Shown: positions 1 through 5,691, counted from the first letter of the stretch. The stretch: 6,026 bases of DNA from an uncultured Oscillospiraceae bacterium (GCA_900547385.1 URGQ01000067.1:1-6026), one strand, 5' to 3'. The notes: generated by a model from the letters alone, not told the origin. Program-made: numbers and translations.

Positions 1-32
1 CCGGCCGCCTCCGGCGGCCAGCGGGGCGCCCG
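1..32. repeat. Partial GC-rich hairpin element at window edge
   Basis: GGCCGCC (3-9) pairs with GGCGGCC (13-19) around a TCC loop. A weaker 4-bp hairpin follows directly (CGGG 22-25 with CCCG 29-32). Adjacent short GC-rich hairpins with three-base loops are the building blocks of the two complete elements at 1011-1095 and 2212-2309, so this is probably the right part of a third copy whose left part lies outside the window. The identification is an inference from style; the outer stem cannot be seen. Confidence 0.4.
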
Positions 33-172
33 GAAGGTGCGGCGAGCACTGGTGGGAGAAGGAGCAGGGATTCGGCGGTGGTGGGGCAGGGACAGGGAAA
101 AGCCCCCACGCATAGGGTGGAAAGCAGAGGCTCAGCCTTTGGATTCACTATGACCCGGAAAGGGGCGACCCT
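33..172. other. Intergenic leader upstream of aspartate kinase, no gene recognised
   Basis: No reading frame here encodes a recognisable protein. One frame is open from the window edge to a TGA at 151-153, but its translation is low-complexity and Arg/Gly-rich, like that of the GC-rich intergenic DNA elsewhere in the window. A short hairpin, CAGAGGC (125-131) with GCCTTTG (135-141), one G-T wobble, lies just before the ribosome binding site GGAAAGGGG (157-165). It has no T-tract, so it is not a terminator. I see no convincing -35/-10 pair and no lysine-riboswitch-like architecture. The promoter of the downstream gene may lie outside the window. Confidence 0.4.
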
Positions 173-952
173 ATGTATCTCCTTGTCTATAAATTCGGCG
201 GCTCTTCGGTCGCTGATGCTGCTGGACTGCGCTGTGCCGCCGGGCAGCTGGCGGAGGCCGCGGCGGCCGGCTTCCATATTATCGCGGTGGTTTCTGCGCA
301 GGGAAAGACCACCGACCGCCTGCTGCAAAGTACGGCGGAGCTGACCGCGCACCCTGCCTGCCGGGAGGCTGACCAACTATTGGCCACCGGGGAGCAGGCA
401 TCCGCTGCGCTGATGGCCATGACCCTGCAGGAAAGGGGGCTTTCCGCTGTTTCCCTCACCGGCTGGCAGGCCGGCATCCATACCGATGGCAACCATGCTG
501 CCGCGGAGATCACGGCGCTGCACCGACGCCGCATCCTGCGGGAGCTGGAGGCCGGGAAGATCGTGATTGTGGCGGGGTTCCAGGGGGTGGACCGTGAGGG
601 CGACATCACCACACTGGGGCGGGGCGGCAGCGATACCACCGCGGTGGCGCTGGCCGCGGCCTTTGATGCCTGCGGGTGCCGCATCTGTACCGATGTGGAT
701 GGTGTGTACGACCGCGACCCGCGGGAATTCCCCCAAAGCCGCCGGTATGAGCGCATCCCCTATGATGAGATGCTGGAAATGGCGGAGGGCGGCGCCAAGG
801 TGCTGCATCCGCGCAGCGTTTTTCTGGCCCGGAAGTACCGGGTGCCGCTGAAGGTGCTGCGCACCGGCGCCGAGACCCCCTGCACGGTGGTGGGGCTGGA
901 GGAACGGCAGCATCACTCCCTGGCGGCCGATACCACCTTCCTTTACCGGTAG
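173..952 (+). CDS. Aspartate kinase, catalytic domain only (no ACT domains)
   Basis: Phosphorylates the beta-carboxyl of L-aspartate with ATP, the first step towards lysine, threonine, methionine and diaminopimelate; a cytoplasmic enzyme. The 259-residue product shows the amino-acid-kinase fold in order: KFGGSS at 7-12, VVSAQGKTTD at 39-48, ATGEQ at 71-75, GRGGSDTTAVALAAA at 149-163, TDVDGVYDRDPR at 173-184 and GGAKVLHPRSV at 206-216. These are the substrate and nucleotide motifs specific to aspartokinases rather than glutamate or uridylate kinases. Usual monofunctional aspartokinases are about 400-450 residues because of two C-terminal ACT domains that give feedback inhibition. This one ends at a stretch (HHSLAADTTFLYR, 247-259) resembling the first ACT strand, and the DNA beyond the stop is structured intergenic sequence. 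The ATG at 173 is preceded at 7 bases by GGAAAGGGG. It may be insensitive to feedback, partnered by a separate ACT protein, or a decayed paralogue; the catalytic motifs look intact. Confidence 0.9.
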   Translation: MYLLVYKFGGSSVADAAGLRCAAGQLAEAAAAGFHIIAVVSAQGKTTDRLLQSTAELTAHPACREADQLLATGEQASAALMAMTLQERGLSAVSLTGWQAGIHTDGNHAAAEITALHRRRILRELEAGKIVIVAGFQGVDREGDITTLGRGGSDTTAVALAAAFDACGCRICTDVDGVYDRDPREFPQSRRYERIPYDEMLEMAEGGAKVLHPRSVFLARKYRVPLKVLRTGAETPCTVVGLEERQHHSLAADTTFLYR

Positions 953-968
953 GCTGACGGGGGGTGGG

Positions 969-1140
969 GCGGCAGGGGTTGTTGGCATAGGGAAGGTTGG
1001 CGCGGGGGGAGGGGCCGCAGGCCAAACCGCCCGGAGGGCGGTTTCAGCGGGCTCCGCCCGCTGGCCCCGGTGAAGCCGGGGCGGCCTGCGGTCCCAACCT
1101 GGTCCTGCACCAAGCCCTCCCTTGACAAATCCCCTGCCGC
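969..1140. repeat. Four-way-junction element A with flanking inverted repeats
   Basis: The core at 1011-1095 folds with every base paired except the hairpin loops. The outer stem GGGGCCGCAGGCC (1011-1023) pairs with 1083-1095 over 13 positions, one a G-T wobble. Three hairpins are packed inside with no linker bases: 1024-1044 (9 bp, GGA loop), 1045-1063 (8 bp, TCC loop) and 1064-1082 (7 bp, TGAAG-containing loop). Outside the core, GCGGCAGGGG (969-978) is the exact reverse complement of CCCCTGCCGC (1131-1140), and GGTTGG (995-1000) of CCAACC (1094-1099). The layout resembles a small non-autonomous or REP-like element. It starts 16 bases after the aspartate kinase stop codon. No target-site duplication is evident, so mobility is inference. 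Confidence 0.7.
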
Positions 1141-1151
1141 TCCCGTACAAT
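1122..1151 (+). promoter_or_regulatory. Sigma-A promoter of bceS
   Basis: A consensus -35 box TTGACA (1122-1127) and a -10 box TACAAT (1146-1151) are separated by 18 bases. Transcription should start near 1158, giving a leader of about 40 bases before the ATG at 1198. The match is good enough to work without an activator, and I see no TNACA-N4-TGTAA operator nearby, so expression is probably constitutive. The -35 box and the right inverted-repeat arm of element A (1131-1140) overlap the same stretch; the -10 box is just outside that element. Confidence 0.8.
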
Positions 1152-1197
1152 GGCAGCAGAAACTGTTGCCCCGTGCGGGGAGGAGGGGGGTCATTTG

Positions 1198-2184
1198 ATG
1201 CGATTTTGGGATTACCTGCGGTACCGGCGGCGGATGCTGCTGGCGGCAGCGGTCTGCTGCGTGATATTTGCGGCAAGCTTTGCGCTGTACCGGCTGCCGC
1301 TGCGGGCGGTGCTGTACCCGGTGGGACTGTGTCTGCTGGTGGGACTGGGCTTTGCCGTGTGGGATTACCGCCGGACCCTAAAGCGGCACCGGGCACTGAC
1401 CGGCTGTGGGGATCTGACCGCGGAGCTGCTGCGGGAGCTGCCCCCGCCGGAAAGCCTGGCAGAGGAGGATTACCGGGCGCAGCTGCTGCGCCTGCGGCAG
1501 CTGTGCACTGAACTGCAAAGCGCGGCCGACAACCGCTACCGGGATGCCATCGAGTACTACACCACCTGGGCGCACCAGATCAAGACCCCGATCGCTTCGA
1601 TGCGGTTGGCGCTGCAGGGGGAGGATACCGCCCTTTTCCGGCGGCTATTGAGTGATCTTTCCCGCACCGAGCAGTATGTGGAGATGGTGATGGCCTTCCT
1701 GCGGCTGGAGGACGCTCCCGGGGACTATGTGTTCCGGGAGGTCGCGCTGGATGAGGTGCTGCGGCAGGCGCTGCGCCGTTTCTCGGCGGAATTTATAGAC
1801 CGGCGGCTGCGGCTGGACTATACCCCTACGGGGCTTACTGTGCTTACCGATGAAAAGTGGCTGTGCTTTGTGCTGGAGCAGCTGCTTTCCAATGCCCTGA
1901 AATACACCCGGGAGGGGAGTATCACGGTGGAACTGGCCGGGGAGCGGGTTCTGGCGATCCGGGATACCGGCATCGGCATTGCGCCGGAGGACCTGCCGCG
2001 AATTTTTGAAAAGGGGTATACCGGGCAGAACGGCCGGGCGGACAAGCGGGCCAGCGGGCTGGGGCTGTACCTGTGCAGCCGCATCTGCCGCAACCTGGGG
2101 ATAGGGCTGACGGTGAAAAGCACCTCCGGTGCGGGGACCACCCTGTTGCTGGATTTTACGCAGTACCCCCTGCGGGTGGAATGA
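1198..2184 (+). CDS. bceS: BceS-type intramembrane-sensing sensor histidine kinase
   Basis: Membrane sensor kinase that autophosphorylates a histidine and passes the phosphate to a response regulator; family members take their signal from a partner BceAB transporter rather than from a sensor domain of their own. The 328-residue product has two closely spaced membrane segments (about 13-31 and 36-55) with only a few residues outside the membrane, the hallmark of this class. The DHp helix carries WAHQIKTPI with phosphoacceptor His126. The ATP-binding domain has the N box (LLSNALKY, Asn232), G1 DTGIG (256-260), IFEKGY (269-274) and G2 SGLGL (286-290), so it looks active. Start chosen at 1198 because AGGAGG (1181-1186) lies 11 bases upstream; an in-frame ATG at 1150 falls inside the -10 box and cannot be on the mRNA from that promoter. 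Oddly, no response regulator precedes it, and it is separated from bceA by 321 bases. Confidence 0.93.
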   Translation: MRFWDYLRYRRRMLLAAAVCCVIFAASFALYRLPLRAVLYPVGLCLLVGLGFAVWDYRRTLKRHRALTGCGDLTAELLRELPPPESLAEEDYRAQLLRLRQLCTELQSAADNRYRDAIEYYTTWAHQIKTPIASMRLALQGEDTALFRRLLSDLSRTEQYVEMVMAFLRLEDAPGDYVFREVALDEVLRQALRRFSAEFIDRRLRLDYTPTGLTVLTDEKWLCFVLEQLLSNALKYTREGSITVELAGERVLAIRDTGIGIAPEDLPRIFEKGYTGQNGRADKRASGLGLYLCSRICRNLGIGLTVKSTSGAGTTLLLDFTQYPLRVE

Positions 2185-2211
2185 AAGGGACAAGCCCCGG
2201 GGAGGGGAGAG

Positions 2212-2309
2212 CGGCCCGCAGGGCCGGCCGCCGCAGGCGGCCGTAGGGCGGCGAAGCCGCCCAAATCCGCCCAAATCCGCCCCGGAGGGGCGGGCTGCCC
2301 TGCGGGCCG
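2212..2309. repeat. Four-way-junction element B
   Basis: The outer stem CGGCCCGCAGGGC (2212-2224) pairs perfectly over 13 bp with 2297-2309. Inside lie three hairpins: 2225-2243 (8 bp, GCA loop), 2246-2262 (7 bp, GAA loop) and 2277-2293 (7 bp, GGA loop), joined by short linkers, the longest being 2263-2276. The architecture is that of element A: a 13-bp outer stem with three arms of 17-21 bases. The sequences share little beyond CCGCAGG in the outer stem. It begins 27 bases after the bceS stop codon and may limit read-through or protect the 3' end of the bceS mRNA. There is no T-tract, so it is not a standard intrinsic terminator. Confidence 0.7.
2257..2283. repeat. 10-bp tandem repeat inside element B
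   Basis: The unit CCGCCCAAAT occurs at 2257-2266 and 2267-2276, followed by a partial third unit CCGCCC at 2277-2282. The repeat accounts for the linker between the second and third hairpins of element B and looks like a slippage expansion. Element A has no counterpart. Confidence 0.75.
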
Positions 2310-2361
2310 AAGCCTGCCCTCTGCAGGGAGCTGGCCGAGGAAAGCGTGGGGTGCCGAAAGC

Positions 2362-2398
2362 CTTACAAAAATGTAAGATTTGGGGCGGGAAATGTAAG
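2362..2398 (+). promoter_or_regulatory. BceR-type operator upstream of bceA
   Basis: CTTACA (2362-2367), AAAA, TGTAAG (2372-2377) is a perfect 6-4-6 inverted repeat that matches TNACA-N4-TGTAA, the published consensus for BceR-like response regulators. A further TGTAAG half-site lies at 2393-2398, exactly 21 bases after the first TGTAAG and so on the same face of the helix. Both lie just upstream of the expected -35 region of the bceA promoter, the correct place for an activator. A second weaker half-site downstream of the main palindrome is known for BceR-like regulators; that this half-site plays that role is inference. Confidence 0.8.
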
Positions 2399-2407
2399 CC
2401 ATATCGA

Positions 2408-2437
2408 TGGCAAGGCAGGCCCCGCCCCTGTTACAAT
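2408..2437 (+). promoter_or_regulatory. Activator-dependent extended -10 promoter of bceAB
   Basis: A -10 box TACAAT (2432-2437) is preceded by TG at 2429-2430, forming an extended -10. At 18 bases upstream the -35 position reads TGGCAA (2408-2413), matching TTGACA at only three of six bases. A good -10, a poor -35 and an operator immediately upstream are what an activator-controlled promoter should look like. The predicted start of transcription is near 2444. Confidence 0.7.
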
Positions 2438-2449
2438 AGCAGCAGTAAG

Positions 2450-2479
2450 GCCCGGTCCCATTCATCGATGGGACCGGGC
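2450..2479 (+). promoter_or_regulatory. 12-bp hairpin in the bceA leader
   Basis: GCCCGGTCCCAT (2450-2461) pairs perfectly with ATGGGACCGGGC (2468-2479) around a six-base loop TCATCG. From the predicted start near 2444 it would form about six bases from the 5' end of the mRNA and end eight bases before the ribosome binding site AAGGAGG (2488-2494). There is no U-run after it, so termination is unlikely; mRNA 5'-end stabilisation or translational control is more plausible. Confidence 0.65.
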
Positions 2480-2505
2480 ACCAATGCAAGGAGGCTGCTT
2501 AGTTT

Positions 2506-3270
2506 ATGAGTATCTTGGAAGTAAAGGGTCTGCGCAAGGTCTACACCACCCGCTTTGGCGGGAACCGGGTGGAGGCGCTGCGCAATGTCAGTTTTAGTGT
2601 GGAGCAGGGCGAATATGTGGCCGTGATGGGAGAAAGCGGCAGCGGCAAGACCACGCTGCTGAATATCCTGGCGGCACTGGATAAGCCCACCGCCGGCAGC
2701 GTGGTGCTGGACGGTCGGGAGCTTTCCAAGGTGGGCGATGCCGATGCCGCCGCCTTCCGGCGGGATAATCTGGGATTTGTGTTCCAGGAGTTTAACCTGC
2801 TGGATACCTTCTCACTGGAGGACAACATAGCGCTGCCGCTGGTGCTGGCGGGCAAGGGCTACCGGGAGATCAACGAAAGGCTGATGCCCGTTGCCCGGCG
2901 GCTGGGGATCGCCGAGCTGCTGAAAAAGTATCCCTATGAGGTCTCCGGCGGGCAGAAGCAGCGGGCGGCGGTGGCCCGCGCCATCATCACCCGGCCCAGC
3001 CTGCTTTTAGCGGATGAGCCGACCGGCGCCCTGGATTCCCGCTCCAGCGATGAGCTGCTGCGGCTCTTCGGGGAGCTGAACCGCGGCGGGCAGACCATCG
3101 TGATGGTCACCCACTCGGTGCGGGCGGCCAGTACCGCCGGGCGGGTGCTGTTCATCAAGGATGGCGAGGTATTCCACCAGCTGTACCGCGGCGGCCGTAC
3201 CGAAGAACAGTTCTACCAGGAGATAAGCGGTACCCTGACCCTGCTGGCGACGGGAGGGATGGAGCAATGA
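2506..3270 (+). CDS. bceA: BceA-type ABC transporter ATP-binding protein
   Basis: ATPase of a BceAB-type antimicrobial peptide detoxification transporter, acting at the inner face of the membrane with the permease encoded next. The 254-residue length is typical. Visible motifs are Walker A GESGSGKT (42-49), Q-loop Gln94 in FVFQEFNLLD, the ABC signature VSGGQKQR (146-153), Walker B LLLADEP (166-172), D-loop GALDSRS, and the switch histidine His203. FVFQEFNLLDTFS is characteristic of the MacB/LolD/BceA branch. The ATG at 2506 is preceded by AAGGAGG (2488-2494), 11 bases upstream. Its last codon and stop overlap the bceB start by four bases (ATGA), so the two are translationally coupled. Expression should be induced through the operator at 2362-2398. 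Substrates of the family are bacitracin, lantibiotics and related cell-wall-active peptides; which one applies here cannot be read from the sequence. Confidence 0.95.
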   Translation: MSILEVKGLRKVYTTRFGGNRVEALRNVSFSVEQGEYVAVMGESGSGKTTLLNILAALDKPTAGSVVLDGRELSKVGDADAAAFRRDNLGFVFQEFNLLDTFSLEDNIALPLVLAGKGYREINERLMPVARRLGIAELLKKYPYEVSGGQKQRAAVARAIITRPSLLLADEPTGALDSRSSDELLRLFGELNRGGQTIVMVTHSVRAASTAGRVLFIKDGEVFHQLYRGGRTEEQFYQEISGTLTLLATGGMEQ

Positions 3271-5309
3271 AATTCGGGCTGTATCCCCGGCTGGCGCTGG
3301 CCGGTATCCGCAAAAATAAGCGGCTTTATGTGCCGTACCTGCTTACCTGCACCGGCATGGTGATGATGTACTATATCATCGTCTTTCTGCAGGGCAACAA
3401 TATGCTGCGGGGCATGAGCGGCGGTACAACTGCCGCGGTAATTCTGGGGCTGGGCAGCTGGGTGGTGGCGATCTTCGCCTGTGTTTTTCTGTTTTACACC
3501 CATTCTTTTTTGCTGCGCCGCCGCAAAAAGGAGTTTGGCCTGTATAACATCCTGGGCATGGGCCGCCGTCATCTGGTGCGTATCGAAATATGGGAAACGC
3601 TTTTTGTGGCCATCGGTACCACGGCGGCAGGGATCCTGTGCGGCATTGCCTTTTCCAAGCTGGCGGAACTGGGCCTGGTGAACCTGATGCGCGGAAGCAT
3701 TACCTACACCTTTTCGGTAAGCGCCAGCGCCATCGCGATGTCACTGGTCATTTTTGGCGTTATTCACCTGCTGCTTTTGCTGCGGGCCGCCGTGGCGGTA
3801 GGGCGCACCTCGGCCATCAGCCTGCTGCAAAGTGAAGCCGCCGGCGAAAAGCCGCCGCGCGCCAACTGGTTCCTGGGGCTGCTGGGCTTTGTAATGCTGG
3901 GCGCCGCCTACTACATGGCGGTCACCATCCGGGAGCCGCTGATGGCGCTTTCGCTGTTCTTTGTGGCGGTCATTCTGGTGATCCTGGCCACCTACCTCAT
4001 TATGATCTCCGGCAGCGTGCTGCTGTGCCGCCGCCTGCAGAAGAATACCAATTACTACTACGATCCCCATCATTTTGTATCGGTATCCTCCATGGCCTAC
4101 CGCATGAAGCGCAACGGCGCAGGGCTGGCCTCGGTGTGTATCCTGGCTACCATGGTGCTGGTGATGATCTCCTCCACCACCAGCCTGTATTTCGGGACGG
4201 AAGGTTCCTTGATGGCCCGCTACCCCTGGGAGCTGATGGTGGAATACCGCTTTGAGAGCGTGGAGGACCTTGCCCCGCAGAATGTCAGCGAGCTTCGCGG
4301 TGAGATCGATACCATTCTGGAGGAGCAAAGCTGCACGCCGCAGAATGTTTCGGAATGGCGCGCGCTGGCCATCAGCGGCTATCTGAAGGGCAGCCGCGGT
4401 GATTTTGCCCGTGCGGACGAAAGCGGCGGTTTCTATACGCCCAAGGGCGAAATCTGCAATTTCTACTTTATCTCGCAGGAGGACTACAATGCCCGGACCG
4501 GCGAAACCGTGGCGCTGCAGCCGGGCGAGGCGCTGGTCTATGATTCCCGGGGCACCGGCTATTCCCACAGCGAGCTGGATCTCGGCTACGGGCTGCATTA
4601 TGACATCGTGGGGCAGGCGCTCCCATGGAAATGCGGCAGCATCGCCATGGATATTGCCCCCACACTGGTGCTGGTCGTTCCGGACCTGACCGAAGCCGAG
4701 CATGGCCTGGCGGCGCTGGGGCAGTATCCCGCGTGCCGGTGGAACTACGGCTTTGATACGGGGCTGCCCGCCGAAAAGCAGGCGGAGATCAGCAACAGCC
4801 TGTACGATGCCAACATCAGGATGCATGATGACTATACCGAAGCCCATGGCATCCGCACCCGTACCATTGAGTGCCGCACCATGAATGAAGCGGATTTCCT
4901 GGGCACCTACGGCGGGCTGTTCTGCCTGGGTATTATCCTCAGCGTGGAGTTCCTCTTTGCCGCTGTACTTATTATCTACTATAAGCAGATCTCGGAGGGG
5001 TACGAGGATCAATCCCGCTTTGGCATTATGCAGAAGGTGGGGATGACCAAGACCGAGATCCGGCGGAGCATCAACAGCCAGCTGCTTACGGTCTTTTATC
5101 TGCCGCTGGTGATGGCCGGACTGCACCTGGCCTTTGCCTTCCCCATGATCCGCCGCCTGCTGCTCCTCTTTAACCTGAACAATGTGGGGCTTTTCGCTCT
5201 CGCCACTGTCATCAGCTTTGCGGCGTTCGGGGTGCTGTATGCCCTTATCTACCGCATTACCGGCAATGTGTATTACCGCATCGTCAGCGATATCCACGAC
5301 CGGGAATGA
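3267..5309 (+). CDS. bceB: BceB-type ABC transporter permease (FtsX-like)
   Basis: Membrane subunit that pairs with BceA, binds the peptide antibiotic (or its lipid-target complex) and passes flux information to the BceS kinase. The 680 residues give ten hydrophobic segments, at about 20-41, 55-79, 109-131, 151-174, 203-220, 228-253, 286-306, 549-572, 604-626 and 638-661. Between segments 7 and 8 is an extracytoplasmic domain of about 240 residues (307-546), the class hallmark and the region that sets substrate specificity. Two FtsX-type coupling stretches are visible after segment 2 (RRRKKEFGLYNILGMGRR, 84-101) and after segment 8 (RFGIMQKVGMTKTEIRRS, 584-601). The start at 3267 overlaps the bceA stop (ATGA). 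The external domain contains PQNVSE twice (337-342 and 358-363). I see no clear terminator after the stop at 5309, so read-through into rpmE is possible. Confidence 0.93.
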   Translation: MKFGLYPRLALAGIRKNKRLYVPYLLTCTGMVMMYYIIVFLQGNNMLRGMSGGTTAAVILGLGSWVVAIFACVFLFYTHSFLLRRRKKEFGLYNILGMGRRHLVRIEIWETLFVAIGTTAAGILCGIAFSKLAELGLVNLMRGSITYTFSVSASAIAMSLVIFGVIHLLLLLRAAVAVGRTSAISLLQSEAAGEKPPRANWFLGLLGFVMLGAAYYMAVTIREPLMALSLFFVAVILVILATYLIMISGSVLLCRRLQKNTNYYYDPHHFVSVSSMAYRMKRNGAGLASVCILATMVLVMISSTTSLYFGTEGSLMARYPWELMVEYRFESVEDLAPQNVSELRGEIDTILEEQSCTPQNVSEWRALAISGYLKGSRGDFARADESGGFYTPKGEICNFYFISQEDYNARTGETVALQPGEALVYDSRGTGYSHSELDLGYGLHYDIVGQALPWKCGSIAMDIAPTLVLVVPDLTEAEHGLAALGQYPACRWNYGFDTGLPAEKQAEISNSLYDANIRMHDDYTEAHGIRTRTIECRTMNEADFLGTYGGLFCLGIILSVEFLFAAVLIIYYKQISEGYEDQSRFGIMQKVGMTKTEIRRSINSQLLTVFYLPLVMAGLHLAFAFPMIRRLLLLFNLNNVGLFALATVISFAAFGVLYALIYRITGNVYYRIVSDIHDRE

Positions 5310-5347
5310 TCACCAATTTACCGCCCAAAACTTTTTGCACTTTTTTC

Positions 5348-5376
5348 TTGCAATTTGCCGGGCGTTGTGGTAAACT
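5348..5376 (+). promoter_or_regulatory. Promoter of rpmE
   Basis: A -35-like TTGCAA (5348-5353) and a -10 box TAAACT (5371-5376) are 17 bases apart, with TG at 5368-5369 forming an extended -10. Transcription should start near 5383, giving a leader of about 60 bases. This lets rpmE be expressed independently of the inducible bceAB operon. Confidence 0.65.
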
Positions 5377-5392
5377 GTTTCAGTACGGTTCA

Positions 5393-5414
5393 GCCAATGC
5401 AAGCTAACATTGGC
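5393..5414 (+). promoter_or_regulatory. Hairpin in the rpmE leader
   Basis: GCCAATG (5393-5399) pairs with CATTGGC (5408-5414) around the eight-base loop CAAGCTAA, between the predicted start of transcription and the ribosome binding site. Autoregulatory leader RNAs are known for bL31 genes in several phyla, including Firmicutes. Whether this hairpin belongs to one of those families cannot be decided by eye. Confidence 0.5.
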
Positions 5415-5442
5415 GCCAGGAATTCGAAAGAGGTGAAATCGC

Positions 5443-5646
5443 ATGAAAAAAGGCATCCATCCCAAGTATGGCCCTGCTGTGATTCGCTGCGCCTGCGGTA
5501 ATACGCTGGAGACCATCTCCACCGTCCCCGAGATCCGCGTAGAAATCTGCTCCAAGTGCCATCCCTTCTTTACCGGCAAGCAGAAGCTGGTAGATACCGG
5601 CGGCCGCGTTGATCGTTTCAACAAGCGCTTCAATCTGGGCAAATAA
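5443..5646 (+). CDS. rpmE: Large ribosomal subunit protein bL31, zinc-binding form
   Basis: A small protein of the 50S subunit that helps bridge the two ribosomal subunits. The 67-residue product begins MKKGIHPKYG, the usual bL31 N-terminus, and carries the zinc ligands Cys16, Cys18, Cys36 and Cys39 (CAC and CSKC). It is therefore the C+ form that needs zinc, as opposed to the cysteine-free paralogue induced under zinc starvation. FFTGKQK (42-48) and the basic tail VDRFNKRF are also typical, and the length is normal. The ribosome binding site AGAGGTGA (5429-5436) lies six bases before the ATG. It has its own promoter and an intrinsic terminator, so it is probably a single-gene unit. Its base composition is less GC-rich than its neighbours, as expected for a highly expressed ribosomal gene. 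Confidence 0.98.
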   Translation: MKKGIHPKYGPAVIRCACGNTLETISTVPEIRVEICSKCHPFFTGKQKLVDTGGRVDRFNKRFNLGK

Positions 5647-5658
5647 TCTGCAAAAGTA

Positions 5659-5691
5659 TAAGGCGGTGCCGCACGGTGCCGCCTTATTTTT
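5659..5691 (+). terminator. Intrinsic terminator of rpmE
   Basis: TAAGGCGG (5659-5666) pairs with CCGCCTTA (5679-5686). The stem continues through two G-U wobbles and two G-C pairs to a GCAC loop, and TTTTT follows at 5687-5691. It lies 12 bases after the rpmE stop codon. Confidence 0.9.

Noticed and set aside
33..172. Lysine riboswitch or T-box before the aspartate kinase
   Set aside because: Only one short hairpin is visible, with no terminator or multi-helix core. The region is too short for a lysine riboswitch with an expression platform.
953..1010. ACT domain continuing after the aspartate kinase stop through a frameshift
   Set aside because: Frames after 952 give Gly/Ala-rich low-complexity peptides and lead straight into the hairpin element; nothing resembles an ACT fold.
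1150..1197. Upstream ATG at 1150 as the start of bceS
   Set aside because: It lies inside the -10 box TACAAT and has no ribosome binding site. The ATG at 1198 has AGGAGG and begins the normal N-terminus before the first membrane segment.
377..1396. 339-codon open frame on the - strand across aspartate kinase and the intergenic region
   Set aside because: Pro/Ala/Gly/Arg-rich translation of GC-rich DNA, running through structured repeats, with no domain; an artefact of few stop codons.
2129..2597. Overlapping + strand open frames between bceS and bceA
   Set aside because: They run through the hairpin element, operator and promoter and overlap real genes; no recognisable product.
3741..5297. 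518-codon open frame on the - strand opposite bceB
   Set aside because: It is the antisense shadow of a well-supported permease gene in GC-rich DNA. Its product is His/Gln/Ala-rich with no recognisable domain.
5310..5353. Terminator after bceB
   Set aside because: T-rich runs are present, but the only inverted repeat is TTGCA/TGCAA (5335-5339 with 5349-5353), too weak and with no T-tract after it.
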